Shown here: positions 52,154 to 59,929 of the stretch, piece after piece
How positions within the stretch are numbered: the first letter of the stretch is position 1
Layout of the letters: the number at the start of each line of letters is the position of its first letter
From: CAZGAQ01 sp964523405
Lineage (GTDB): Bacteria; Planctomycetota; Phycisphaerae; UBA1845; Fen-1342
Reading direction: 5' to 3'
Length of the DNA stretch: 64,000 nt
Assembly (NCBI GenBank): GCA_964523405.1
Contig: CAZGAQ010000010.1
Coordinates: 1 to 64,000 of the forward strand
The notes under the pieces: model-generated
Seen by the model: the letters and a program-made list of their open reading frames with translations, nothing else
Told to the model about the DNA's origin: nothing
The model's database searches: none
Program-made: the position numbers and the translations under genes

Positions 52154-52912
52154 TCACGCGAAGCCGCCGCTGCTGCGGGGTTCGGGAATGCGGCCGCCGA
52201 ACCCGCCGGCACTGCTGCGGCGCAGGCCGGAGAGGACCAGCAGGCGCTGCCAGACGGAGCGATACCAGGGCGGTTTGAGGACGGTCAGAGGGACGCGTTC
52301 GCTGGGACGCGTTGGGTTGATCATGCTGAGCGGCAGGGCGGCGTCCTGCCAGCGGCGCAGCACGTGGGTGAGGTCGCCGGCGGGATGCGTCGTTGCGGAA
52401 ACGAGGAGCGCGCCGCCGATTCCGTGTTCGCGCAAGAACGCGGCGGACGGGAAGTCCTGGGGGAAGATGAGCCAGCGGTTGTCGTAGAGGCCGGGCGCCG
52501 GCGTACGCTCGGTGCGCATGCGGTCCGCGTCGAGCAAGAAGGCCGGTGGGGCGTCGTCCGGTAGCGAGAAGTGTGACAGGCGGTCGGCGCCGGCGGCGAG
52601 CAGCTCGGCGATGGGGAGCACGTCGTGCACGGCCGGCGAGCCGCAGGTGGTGTTGAAGAGCGGCACGGGGCGATAGCCGTGGGCGGCCAGCGCGAGGCCG
52701 GTGAGGACGGCGGCGGGGCCGGGGAGCTCCAGGACGATCGTGTGTGGCGCCCCGAGACCGCGGCACCAAGAAACGTCGGGGGCGGGGGTACTGGGGAGCA
52801 AGCCGAGGCGCACCCGTTCGCTGTGTAGCGTGGCGAACAAGGCGGGCTTGGCCCAGGGCGACCAGACGCTCCGCTCGGGAGCCCAGATTTCATACAGTTC
52901 CTGCGGCGACAT
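52154..52912 (-). CDS. unknown protein with GGFG-type C-terminal tail, third gene of ATP-grasp operon
   Basis: The 252-residue product is not recognised. The first 215 residues look globular (TIVLELPGPAAVLTGLALAAHGYRPV, RWLIFPQDFPSAAFLREHGI) and may form an alpha/beta fold. The last 25 residues are low-complexity and repeat: SSAGGFGG then PRSSGGFA at the very end. E. coli YgiB/YjfM, partners of YgiC/YjfC ligases, also end in a tail with RGGFG. Together with the ATP-grasp gene it overlaps by 23 bases, this suggests the tail is the ligase's protein substrate. The start at 52912 was chosen because GGAGG lies ten bases before it; an ATG at 52951 lacks one. Confidence 0.6.
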   Translation of the reverse strand: MSPQELYEIWAPERSVWSPWAKPALFATLHSERVRLGLLPSTPAPDVSWCRGLGAPHTIVLELPGPAAVLTGLALAAHGYRPVPLFNTTCGSPAVHDVLPIAELLAAGADRLSHFSLPDDAPPAFLLDADRMRTERTPAPGLYDNRWLIFPQDFPSAAFLREHGIGGALLVSATTHPAGDLTHVLRRWQDAALPLSMINPTRPSERVPLTVLKPPWYRSVWQRLLVLSGLRRSSAGGFGGRIPEPRSSGGFA

Positions 52913-54161
52913 GTGCGGGGGCCCTCCGTTGTTGTAGAGCCGGATCCTCATCGGCGAGGAGCACGGCGGCGTCCTGAGCCTGGTCATCGATCAGGGGGCG
53001 GCTGGAGATGCGGCCGTACGCACCGGCCACCTTTCCGCCGATGACGAAGATACCAATACAGGGGTAGACGTCGCCCGCGGTTGAGACCAGCGGTACGGCG
53101 ACGAAGCGGCGCTGGGCGATCCAGTGGCGCGGGCGCCAGCGCGCCCAGCGGACGATGCGGCGCCAGCGCTGGGGCGGCGTAACGCCGGGGATGCCGACGG
53201 AATCGCCGACGCGGCCGAGCGCGGGCTTGAGCACCCAGTCGTTGCCGAGGCGGTCGGGGCGCGCGGGGACAACCCGGGTTTCCGGCAGCAAGCGGCGCCA
53301 GATCGGCAGGTCGAGATGTAGTTCGTCCCACAGAAGCGGGACACGCTTGCTCTGGGTGAGCAGAGCGATGGCGGGATTGCATTGCGGCGTGCGGCTGTCC
53401 ACGAAATAGTGGTGCCAGGCGGTGCGCCGCGGCAGGTTGGGCAGCCACTCGGCAGGGAAGAAGCGGACGATGGCGGCGAGGTGGCGCGCGGCGCCCGTGC
53501 ACAGCTGCGCGCGCCCGTCGATCCAATGCAGATCTTCGGGGCCGGCGAGGTGCGCGCGGAGGCCGCGCTGCGTGCAGCGTTGCGCCAAGTGGGCCATGAC
53601 CTGGCGGTCGTCGGTGTAGGCGGTGGCGTGGACAAGCGCGAGGTCGGCGCCGGGCGCCAGGGCGGCGGCCAGCGCGTCGACGAGCGTCTTGGCTGGATCG
53701 CCGGTCGGGCGTAGGGGCCGGTAGTGGTCGGCGAAGAGGGCCGTGATGGCGCCGGCTTCGATGAAGCCGCCTGGCACGTCGGAGTTTACCTCGGAGATGC
53801 GCCAGCCGGCGGTGGTGAAGTGAAAGTCGAAGCGCATGACGCGGGCAAGGCCGGAGGCGGCAGGGTGGTGCCGCGTTGCGGCCAGCACGCGGCGGATGCA
53901 CCAGGGCAGGGCGAGCGCACGGTGCAAGTGGGGGGTATGCAGCAGCGCGGCCTCGAGCGCCAGCGTCTCGTGGTAGAGGGCTGTGGCTGCGGTGTGCAGT
54001 TCGCGCCACTGGGCGGCGGGCAGCACGATGGGGAAGTCGGCCAGCGCCGGCAGGTCGCCGACCTGCGGATCCCACTTGCCGCACTCAAAGATGGCGCGGC
54101 GCCACAATGCAGCGCGCACGTCCGAGGGCAGCGGCGGTGCCGCGCGCCAGAGCGCCGCCAT
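52890..54161 (-). CDS. glutathionylspermidine synthase-like ATP-grasp ligase (YgiC/YjfC type)
   Basis: The 423-residue product has the features of the synthetase half of glutathionylspermidine synthases. VMRFDFHFTTAGWRISEVNSD and PGGFIEAGAITALFADHY match the R-x-D...E-x-N-x-D-x-P region; NDWVLKPALGRVGDSVGIPG is the ATP-grasp loop with a lysine; and DVYPCIGIFVIGGKVAGAYGRIS corresponds to the strand with the metal ligand. It lacks the amidase half. Relatives (YgiC/YjfC) probably attach amines or amino acids to carboxylates of peptides. Its ATG (54161) overlaps the stop of the membrane protein gene by one base (TGATG). GGGAG precedes it. Confidence 0.82.
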   Translation of the reverse strand: MAALWRAAPPLPSDVRAALWRRAIFECGKWDPQVGDLPALADFPIVLPAAQWRELHTAATALYHETLALEAALLHTPHLHRALALPWCIRRVLAATRHHPAASGLARVMRFDFHFTTAGWRISEVNSDVPGGFIEAGAITALFADHYRPLRPTGDPAKTLVDALAAALAPGADLALVHATAYTDDRQVMAHLAQRCTQRGLRAHLAGPEDLHWIDGRAQLCTGAARHLAAIVRFFPAEWLPNLPRRTAWHHYFVDSRTPQCNPAIALLTQSKRVPLLWDELHLDLPIWRRLLPETRVVPARPDRLGNDWVLKPALGRVGDSVGIPGVTPPQRWRRIVRWARWRPRHWIAQRRFVAVPLVSTAGDVYPCIGIFVIGGKVAGAYGRISSRPLIDDQAQDAAVLLADEDPALQQRRAPAHVAAGTV

Positions 54162-54955
54162 CACCACGCTCCCTGCCAGGCGACGTACGCGCCCGCGGTC
54201 AGGAGATAGGCGCAACCGGGGACGACTCCGGCCGCAAACACGTTGGCGGAAGAGTGGCCGGGCGGCCGTGACAAGCGGCCCCAGACGATCTCAACGGGCA
54301 ACGGCACGAGGGCGGGCCAAGCGCTGTGGGCGAAGTCGGTGAGCGTGGCTTCCGCGCTGACCCAGTTTCCGGCGACGGCCCGCCCGAGAACGAGTCCGCA
54401 GGCGGTCAGGACGCACGCGGAGCGCACGCCGACGGCGAGGTCCCGCTCGACGGTGATGCGCTCCGCCAGGCGGGCGCAAGCGGCGAGCAGGAGCAGGATC
54501 AAAAGCAGGCTGCCGGTGGCGAGGGCGGCGGCGAAAACGACGACCCCCCAGCCGGGGCCGTCGCCGATATTGCCCCCGCCGTAGCAGAGGGTGATACCGA
54601 GCAGGGCCCCCAAGATCGTCCAGGCGACGGCGCCGTTGCGACGCTCGACGACGTCGTCGCGAGGACTCAAACCGGTGACAGGCAGGACGAGCGTGCACAG
54701 GCCGAGCCAGGCGGCGCCGAGGACGAGGTAGAGTCCGAGGTATTGCGGCGAGTTGCGCACGTCGTGGGCGGCGAAAGCGCGGAGGATGCCGGCCAATACG
54801 GCGAAGCAGAGGAGCGGCGCGAGTGCGAAGAGGGTGCGCCGGCCGCGCGCGGCGCCAAGCCAGGTGATGCCGAGCGCGTTCTTGAACCAGAATCCCCAGA
54901 TTATGAGGGCGAGCCCGGCGCTCGCGACTGAGACGAAGCGTTCGTCGTCACTCAT
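54161..54955 (-). CDS. DUF350/YjfL-like membrane protein
   Basis: The 264-residue product has about eight membrane helices. The second half resembles DUF350 proteins such as E. coli YjfL: ERRNGAVAWTILGALLGITL parallels the N-N-T-A-A-x-L-A-x-x-G-x-L-L-G segment, followed by a loop, LARLAERI-like polar stretch (ACARLAERITVERDLAVGVR) and a glycine-rich last helix. DUF350 genes are known neighbours of YgiC/YjfC ligases. Overlap of stop and start with the ATP-grasp gene shows coupling. GGGGA precedes the ATG at 54955. Function in the family is unknown; the match is by eye. Confidence 0.65.
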   Translation of the reverse strand: MSDDERFVSVASAGLALIIWGFWFKNALGITWLGAARGRRTLFALAPLLCFAVLAGILRAFAAHDVRNSPQYLGLYLVLGAAWLGLCTLVLPVTGLSPRDDVVERRNGAVAWTILGALLGITLCYGGGNIGDGPGWGVVVFAAALATGSLLLILLLLAACARLAERITVERDLAVGVRSACVLTACGLVLGRAVAGNWVSAEATLTDFAHSAWPALVPLPVEIVWGRLSRPPGHSSANVFAAGVVPGCAYLLTAGAYVAWQGAW

Positions 54956-55077
54956 CGCACGCGGTCCCCGCAAGTTCAGGCCTTGGCGGCGGCACCGGCC
55001 GCAACCATGTGGGGCGAATGGTCACAATCACGGGGGGCTGTGTCAATGAAATTCTCCCGCGCGCGGCGAAATACCGA

Positions 55078-55560
55078 TCACCGACGGCGTGGCGGCGTCG
55101 GGCGCAGCGAGAGGACCAACAGGGCAACGGCGAGGAGGAGGCCGGCGGCGGCGGCGGATGAGGCGAGCGTCAGGTGGAGATGTTGGGCGGGCGAGGTGTG
55201 CTCGTAGGCGCTGCCGAAGCCGTAGGGTAGGCAGAAGCGGATATACGCGCCGTGTAGGGCGGCTAGCAGGCAGGCTCCGGACACGATGCGGAGGTACCAG
55301 CGGGTTGTGTGGGGGGTACGCGCGAGCGAAAGCGGCCAGGCGAGCAGCGCTGCCGACAGGGGGAGGCCGGCGAGCGCGATGATGAGTTGGCGCGTCACGG
55401 CACCGTTTTGGGACGGCGTCGCGGCCGAGTAGGGTTGGCCGAACGGAGCCGGGGCGGTGTGGAGGCGGACGATTTGCCAGGTGGTGAGGAGGCACAGCGC
55501 CAGCCCGAGGAGGAGGAGGCCTATCTGCGGCAGACGCCGTCGTTGGGCCACGTTGAGCAT
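55078..55560 (-). CDS. four-helix membrane protein upstream of ATP-grasp operon
   Basis: The 160-residue product has four membrane helices (about 10-28, 50-72, 85-102 and 125-150) and short basic ends. I recognise no family. It lies 122 bases in front of the DUF350-like gene and points the same way, so it could belong to the same transcript. No obvious ribosome-binding site precedes the ATG at 55560. Confidence 0.55.
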   Translation of the reverse strand: MLNVAQRRRLPQIGLLLLGLALCLLTTWQIVRLHTAPAPFGQPYSAATPSQNGAVTRQLIIALAGLPLSAALLAWPLSLARTPHTTRWYLRIVSGACLLAALHGAYIRFCLPYGFGSAYEHTSPAQHLHLTLASSAAAAGLLLAVALLVLSLRPTPPRRR

Positions 55561-55727
55561 ACGAGTCGAATCGTCGCGGGAGGGGGTGAGGCTGTCAACC
55601 GGATTGGGGCGCCGGCGGGGTTCGGTGTTGCGTCGCCAACTCGGTGAGAGAGTGAGGCGTGCACTGAGCACGTAGGGTGAGCCTGCAGAGAGCGAACGTC
55701 CTGAGATTGAAGCGGAAGCAAGAAGAC

Positions 55728-55762
55728 ATGCCCAAGCCCGGCCGCGCCGGGAACTTGGGCAT
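55728..55762. repeat. near-perfect long intergenic palindrome
   Basis: ATGCCCAAG with CCCGGC pairs with GCCGGG and CTTGGGCAT around a CGC loop, the stem being interrupted only by an AA bulge. It belongs to the family seen at 6071-6137. It lies upstream of queF. Confidence 0.7.
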
Positions 55763-55821
55763 GGCACGCGACGTGGTGCGGGTTTACAGTGGTGCGCCGC
55801 TGGAGGGGGAGTGAGGCGAGC

Positions 55822-56229
55822 ATGGCCAAGCGCAAAGACACACGCAGACGGTCGGCGAGCGGGCGCGGTGCGAGTGCGGGCCCGTCGTACGGGCTGGAGA
55901 CATTTGCGAATCCGCGGCCGGGGCGGGATTACCGGATTTGCCACGTAGCACCGGAGTTCACGAGCCGGTGTCCAGTGACGGGGCAGCCGGACTTCGGGAC
56001 GGTGACGATCGAGTACATCGCGGACGCGTTGTGCGTGGAGCTCAAGAGCCTGAAGTTCTACCTGCAGGCGTTTCGCGAGCAGGGCATCTTCTACGAGGCG
56101 GTGACGAACCGGATTCTGGACGAGCTGGTCGAGGTGCTGCGGCCGCGGTGGATGCAGGTGCGGACGGAGTGGACGCCGCGTGGGGGGATGCATTCGATGG
56201 TCGTCGCGGAGTACGGCACGAAAAAGTGA
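55822..56229 (+). CDS. queF: preQ0 reductase QueF
   Basis: The 135-residue product reduces 7-cyano-7-deazaguanine to the aminomethyl form with NADPH, on the way to queuosine in tRNA. EFTSRCPVTGQPDFGTVTI has the catalytic cysteine (about C50) and ADALCVELKSLKFYLQAFRE is the QueF signature (E-S/L-K-S-x-K-x-Y). The length fits the unimodular B. subtilis-type enzyme. GGAGTGAGG precedes the ATG. No other que gene is in the window. Confidence 0.97.
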   Translation: MAKRKDTRRRSASGRGASAGPSYGLETFANPRPGRDYRICHVAPEFTSRCPVTGQPDFGTVTIEYIADALCVELKSLKFYLQAFREQGIFYEAVTNRILDELVEVLRPRWMQVRTEWTPRGGMHSMVVAEYGTKK

Positions 56230-56280
56230 GAAAGTGGGGACGTGGGGAAGTGGGAAGGGGGGCGGGGAAGCGGAGGGCGT
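56227..56280 (+). repeat. purine-rich element behind a stop codon
   Basis: It begins in the stop codon of queF: GAAAGTGGGGACGTGGGGAA followed by GTGGGAAGGGGGGCGGGG. About 26 bases match 48243-48269 with one difference. All repeats lie on the coding strand. Confidence 0.6.
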
Positions 56281-56325
56281 GGTCGACGGGGGTCCCGTGT
56301 CGCGGGGGAGCTGAAGGAGCGTGGC

Positions 56326-57201
56326 ATGGCGAAGACGTTGCGTGGACGGATCCTGGCGGCGCTGGCGATAGGGGCGGTGTGGGCGGCGTGTGGGGTGCTC
56401 GGTTGCTGGGGGATCGGCGCGACGCCGGGTGACGAGGACTCGGCTGGGATAGGGACAAGCGGCGATAGCGGAACGACGGGCGGCGTGGTCGCGGATCATC
56501 AGGCGACGGCGGGGTTCAGCCAGTTGACGGATGAGGCGATTGCGAACGTGCCGGCGAACCTGCGGGTCTACTACGGGCACACGTCGCACGGAAGTCAGTT
56601 GCTGACGGGGATGGATATGCTCGTGGCGACTGACGGGCGATTGGCTTACGCGCGTGGTGTCGGCGGGTTGATTGAGGAGAACGACGGTCTGGATCTGGGG
56701 AGTGGCGGGGATTTGACGTGGGCGGAGGTGACGCGGGAGCGGCTCAATCAACCGGGCAACGCGATCAACGTGGTGATGTGGTCGTGGTGCGGCGGGGTGA
56801 GTGAGAACAGTGCGACGGACATCACGACGTATCTGAATGCGATGACGGAGCTGGAGCGGGATTATCCCGGCGTGCAGTTCGTGTATATGACGGGGCATCT
56901 GGACGGCACGGGGACGAATGGGAACCTGTATCAGCGCAACCAGCAGATTCGGAACTACTGTCGAGCGAACGGCAAGCGGCTGTTCGATTTCGCGGACATT
57001 GAAAGCTACGACCCGGCCGGCACGTACTATGCCAACGGCAGCGACGCCTGCGAGTGGTGCCAGTGGTGGTGCCTGACGCACGCGTGTCCGACAGGGGGCT
57101 GCGGGGACGGGGACTGCGCGCATTCGGCGTGCCTGAACTGCTACCGCAAGGGGCAGGCCTTGTGGTGGCTGATGGCGCGGCTGGCAGGGTGGGGCGGATG
57201 A
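56326..57201 (+). CDS. secreted lipoprotein of unknown hydrolase-like family
   Basis: The 291-residue product has a lipoprotein signal (ALAIGAVWAACGVLGC, lipobox VLGC). The mature domain contains LRVYYGHTSHGSQLLTGMDML, INVVMWSWCGG, VQFVYMTGHLDGTGTNGNLY and GKRLFDFADIESYDPAGTYY. The order of strand-end motifs (GHTSHGSQ, W-S-W-C-G, MTGHLDG, DFADIE) looks like an SGNH-type alpha/beta hydrolase, although the GDSL serine is replaced by GHTSHGS. AAGGAG precedes the ATG. It is 174 bases before an SGNH hydrolase gene. Eight cysteines near the end (CEWCQWWC...C) are unusual. Confidence 0.68.
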   Translation: MAKTLRGRILAALAIGAVWAACGVLGCWGIGATPGDEDSAGIGTSGDSGTTGGVVADHQATAGFSQLTDEAIANVPANLRVYYGHTSHGSQLLTGMDMLVATDGRLAYARGVGGLIEENDGLDLGSGGDLTWAEVTRERLNQPGNAINVVMWSWCGGVSENSATDITTYLNAMTELERDYPGVQFVYMTGHLDGTGTNGNLYQRNQQIRNYCRANGKRLFDFADIESYDPAGTYYANGSDACEWCQWWCLTHACPTGGCGDGDCAHSACLNCYRKGQALWWLMARLAGWGG

Positions 57202-57374
57202 ACGGTCGGGGGACCGGCAGGCGGGGCCCGCGGCGCGGCCCGGTGGCCGGTGAACGAGGACGCGAAAGCGGCTCGCGTTGACCATTCTTCGCGAGCTGCG
57301 GCACAGGTATGGGTCTGATGTCGCGGGCGGTGTGGAGTCGTGCAGTTGGCCGGAACGGTTGCGCGAGGATCACG

Positions 57375-58655
57375 ATGAACTGGCGTGTGGCAGCCGCGAG
57401 CGTGTTGGGTCTACTGGCGGGTTCGATGGCAGGGGCCGCGGACTTCGCCCTGCGGGATGGCGACACGGTGGTCTTCCTGGGTGACAGCATCACAGCCGCC
57501 CGAACGTACGGCAAGATGATCGAGAACTACACCCTGCTGCGCTATCCGGAGCGTCGCGTGCGATTCATCAATGCGGGGCGCGGCGGTGATACGGCGGCCG
57601 GTGGCTTGGCGCGGCTGGAGCGGGACGTTTTCGCGGCGGGGGCGACGGTGCTGACGGTGGCCTACGGGATCAACGACATCGGCTGGGGCGCCCGGGCGGA
57701 TGAGTCCCATCGGCAGCAGTACCTGGACGCGATTCGCGGGATTGTGGAGGCCTGCCAGCGGCGAAAAGTGCGCGTGTACATCTGCTCGGCGGCGCTGACG
57801 GCCGGTGACACGGCGGATGACTGCTACTTGCAGAAGATGTGCGATGAGGGGATGGCGCTGGCGCGTGCGGCGGGCGCCGAGGCGATCGACGTGCAGCGGG
57901 CAATGCGACGGATCAACGAGCGCGTGCGGGCGCACAACGCGTCGGTAAAGGAGGAAAAGCAGAAGGAGACGATGCACGCGGGGGACGGGATTCACCTGAC
58001 CGATCTGGGGCAGTGGGCGATGGGCTTTGCGATTCTCAAGGGGCTGGGAGCCCCGGCGGAGGTCTCCGCGGTCGCGATTGCTGCGGACGAGCCCCGGGTG
58101 CTGGAGACAGAGGGGTGCCAGGTGGAAGGGCTGGCACGGGCAGGCGGGCGGCTGGAGTTCGTGCGTCGTGACCAGGGAATTCCGTTGAATTATGAGCCGC
58201 TGTGGGGCTTCAACTTTCGGTTCATCCCCGTGCCCGACGAACTGAGCCGGTACATGCTGACGGTCAAGGGGCTGGCGCCGGGGCGGTATGTGCTGCAGGT
58301 GGACGAACGGAAGGTGGGTACATATCCGGGTGAGGAGTTGGCGCGCGGCGTGAACATCGCCTCGGCAGCGGTTGACTGGTGGCAGCCGGGCGGGCCGTGG
58401 GCGGCCCAGGCGATGCTGCTGAAGTCGATCACGGACGCGCGGCACGAGTTGGCGACGGCGCGTGCGTTGGCGGTGGACTTCATCGCGAAGAATCCGAACT
58501 TGGAGCCAGTGGGTAAGGAAGCTGAGGAGATCAATCAGCGTATCGAGACCTTGCAGCGAACGCTCGTACGGCCGGTACCCTATCACTTTGTGCTAGAGCC
58601 AGAGGCTCCGCCAGCAAGCGCTCCCGGCGCGAGTGAATCGGGCGCTGGGGGTTGA
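57375..58655 (+). CDS. secreted SGNH/GDSL hydrolase
   Basis: The 426-residue product has a signal peptide (ASVLGLLAGSMAGA). The SGNH blocks are in order: VVFLGDSITAARTYGK with the catalytic serine (about S38), NAGRGGDTAAG, VAYGINDIGWG with the asparagine, and DGIHLTDLGQWAMGF with the Asp-His pair. Residues about 255-370 are a beta-rich C-terminal domain (VKGLAPGRYVLQVDERKVG). It probably deacetylates or de-esterifies carbohydrates outside the cell. GAGGAT precedes the ATG at 57375. The C-terminus is rich in proline, alanine and serine. Confidence 0.88.
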   Translation: MNWRVAAASVLGLLAGSMAGAADFALRDGDTVVFLGDSITAARTYGKMIENYTLLRYPERRVRFINAGRGGDTAAGGLARLERDVFAAGATVLTVAYGINDIGWGARADESHRQQYLDAIRGIVEACQRRKVRVYICSAALTAGDTADDCYLQKMCDEGMALARAAGAEAIDVQRAMRRINERVRAHNASVKEEKQKETMHAGDGIHLTDLGQWAMGFAILKGLGAPAEVSAVAIAADEPRVLETEGCQVEGLARAGGRLEFVRRDQGIPLNYEPLWGFNFRFIPVPDELSRYMLTVKGLAPGRYVLQVDERKVGTYPGEELARGVNIASAAVDWWQPGGPWAAQAMLLKSITDARHELATARALAVDFIAKNPNLEPVGKEAEEINQRIETLQRTLVRPVPYHFVLEPEAPPASAPGASESGAGG

Positions 58656-59144
58656 GGGGCAGTCTGGAAGCGCGGCATCGTCCTGTCAGGCTACAGCGAG
58701 TCATGTGTAGTGCATGAGGGGGAGACGCCGTGGTGGGCCACACACCGGGATTTGTGCCCCTGGACGCCACGCCGTTGCCCGCGCACGGCGCGGTTCCGCG
58801 GGTGGCGCAGTGATGCATCCGTTGTGTTCTGATGCGAGATGGACATAGGAGGGAACTGCTACGGATGCGGTGGGGCTACTGTGCGTCTCCGTACTTTTGT
58901 TTGCCCCGCGCCGTGATCGGTAGTATATTCCATACAGTTCAGGGCTGGAGGCTAGCCAAGCGGCGCTGAGCGTCTAGCGGTGGGGCGTTACGTCGTGGGG
59001 CCTGCGACTCAGCCGCCAAGTCTTCGGTCAGGTGATGCATTCTGCGGCGAATTACGGGATCGGTCGGTGCGCCCGCGGTCCCATGTTGCGAGTTCGCGGC
59101 AGCGGTTCGTCAGCCATGCCGAGCGGTAAGTGGAGGCAACGGTC
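58656..59144 (+). promoter_or_regulatory. long leader with a candidate promoter, no gene
   Basis: TTGTTT (58897-58902) and TAGTAT (58921-58926) are 18 bases apart and could drive the regulator gene, leaving a leader of about 210 bases. Nothing else, neither ORF nor repeat, is supported in these 489 bases. Confidence 0.45.
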
Positions 59145-59879
59145 ATGACCCCAGTTTTGCGGCCCGCGGAACGGATTGCCGCGGAGGTTGTCGAGGTACG
59201 GCGTGAGGATGTCGTGGAGGAACCCCACCTGGTTGCGGCGGCGCGGGTCACCGTCGTGGATGACGATGCCCAGTGTCGCGACAGCATTGCCCGGCTGGCG
59301 GAGCGGCTTGGCTGCGAGGTCCGCACGTACTCGTCGGCCCGGGCGTTCTTCGCCGAGCTGCCGCCCGAGGGGGCGGGCTGCATGATCGTGGATGCGCATC
59401 TGCCGGAAATGGACGGGCTGGCCTTCGCGCACGAGGTGTGCGCCCGGCGCATTACCACGCCGCTCATCATGGTGCTTGCCTACCCGAATGTGCGGCTGGC
59501 GGTGGAGTTAATGCGCGCGCACGTGTTCGATGTGCTGGAAAAGCCGCTCTACGAGGCGCAGTTGCGCGGGGCCGTGGAGGAGGCCCTGGAGCACCTGCGC
59601 GCGATGCACGCTGCCCTGGAGCAAGCTAACCGCATCCGGACGCGCTACACGGTGCTGACACGGCGGGAACGCCAAGTGCTGGACCTCGTCGTGGCCGGGG
59701 AGACCAGCCGGGACATCGCGGCCGAACTGCAGTTGTGTGAGCGTACGATCGAGATCTACCGTTCGCGCATCAAGAAGAAGATGCACACCCGTAACGCCGC
59801 CGAGCTGGTGCGGGTGATGAATTGCGTCGCACCGCCTATGGCGGAACCGCTCTGGACGCAACCGGCCGTACCCGTCTGA
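59145..59879 (+). CDS. FixJ-type response regulator, orphan
   Basis: The 244-residue product has a receiver domain (residues about 35-155) and a LuxR-type DNA-binding domain (about 165-235, LTRRERQVLDLVVAGETSRDIAAEL and ERTIEIYRSRIKKKM). VTVVDDDAQ gives the acidic pocket, MIVDAHLPEMDG the phosphoryl aspartate (about D83) and VLEKPLY the lysine. The conserved Thr/Ser before helix 4 is replaced: PLIMVLAYPNVRLAVELM has leucine where FixJ-type domains have threonine. GGAGG lies eight bases before the ATG. No histidine kinase lies nearby. Confidence 0.9.
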   Translation: MTPVLRPAERIAAEVVEVRREDVVEEPHLVAAARVTVVDDDAQCRDSIARLAERLGCEVRTYSSARAFFAELPPEGAGCMIVDAHLPEMDGLAFAHEVCARRITTPLIMVLAYPNVRLAVELMRAHVFDVLEKPLYEAQLRGAVEEALEHLRAMHAALEQANRIRTRYTVLTRRERQVLDLVVAGETSRDIAAELQLCERTIEIYRSRIKKKMHTRNAAELVRVMNCVAPPMAEPLWTQPAVPV

Positions 59880-59929
59880 CGGGCGCGGTGCGCGGTGTGA
59901 CGGTCGTCGTTGGGGCGGCGCGGGGGCGC

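Noticed and set aside
55078..57285. 735-codon open frame on the minus strand across queF and its neighbours
   Set aside because: Only its last 160 codons (from 55560) look like protein; the rest is antisense to well-supported genes and is arginine/proline-rich, a GC artefact.
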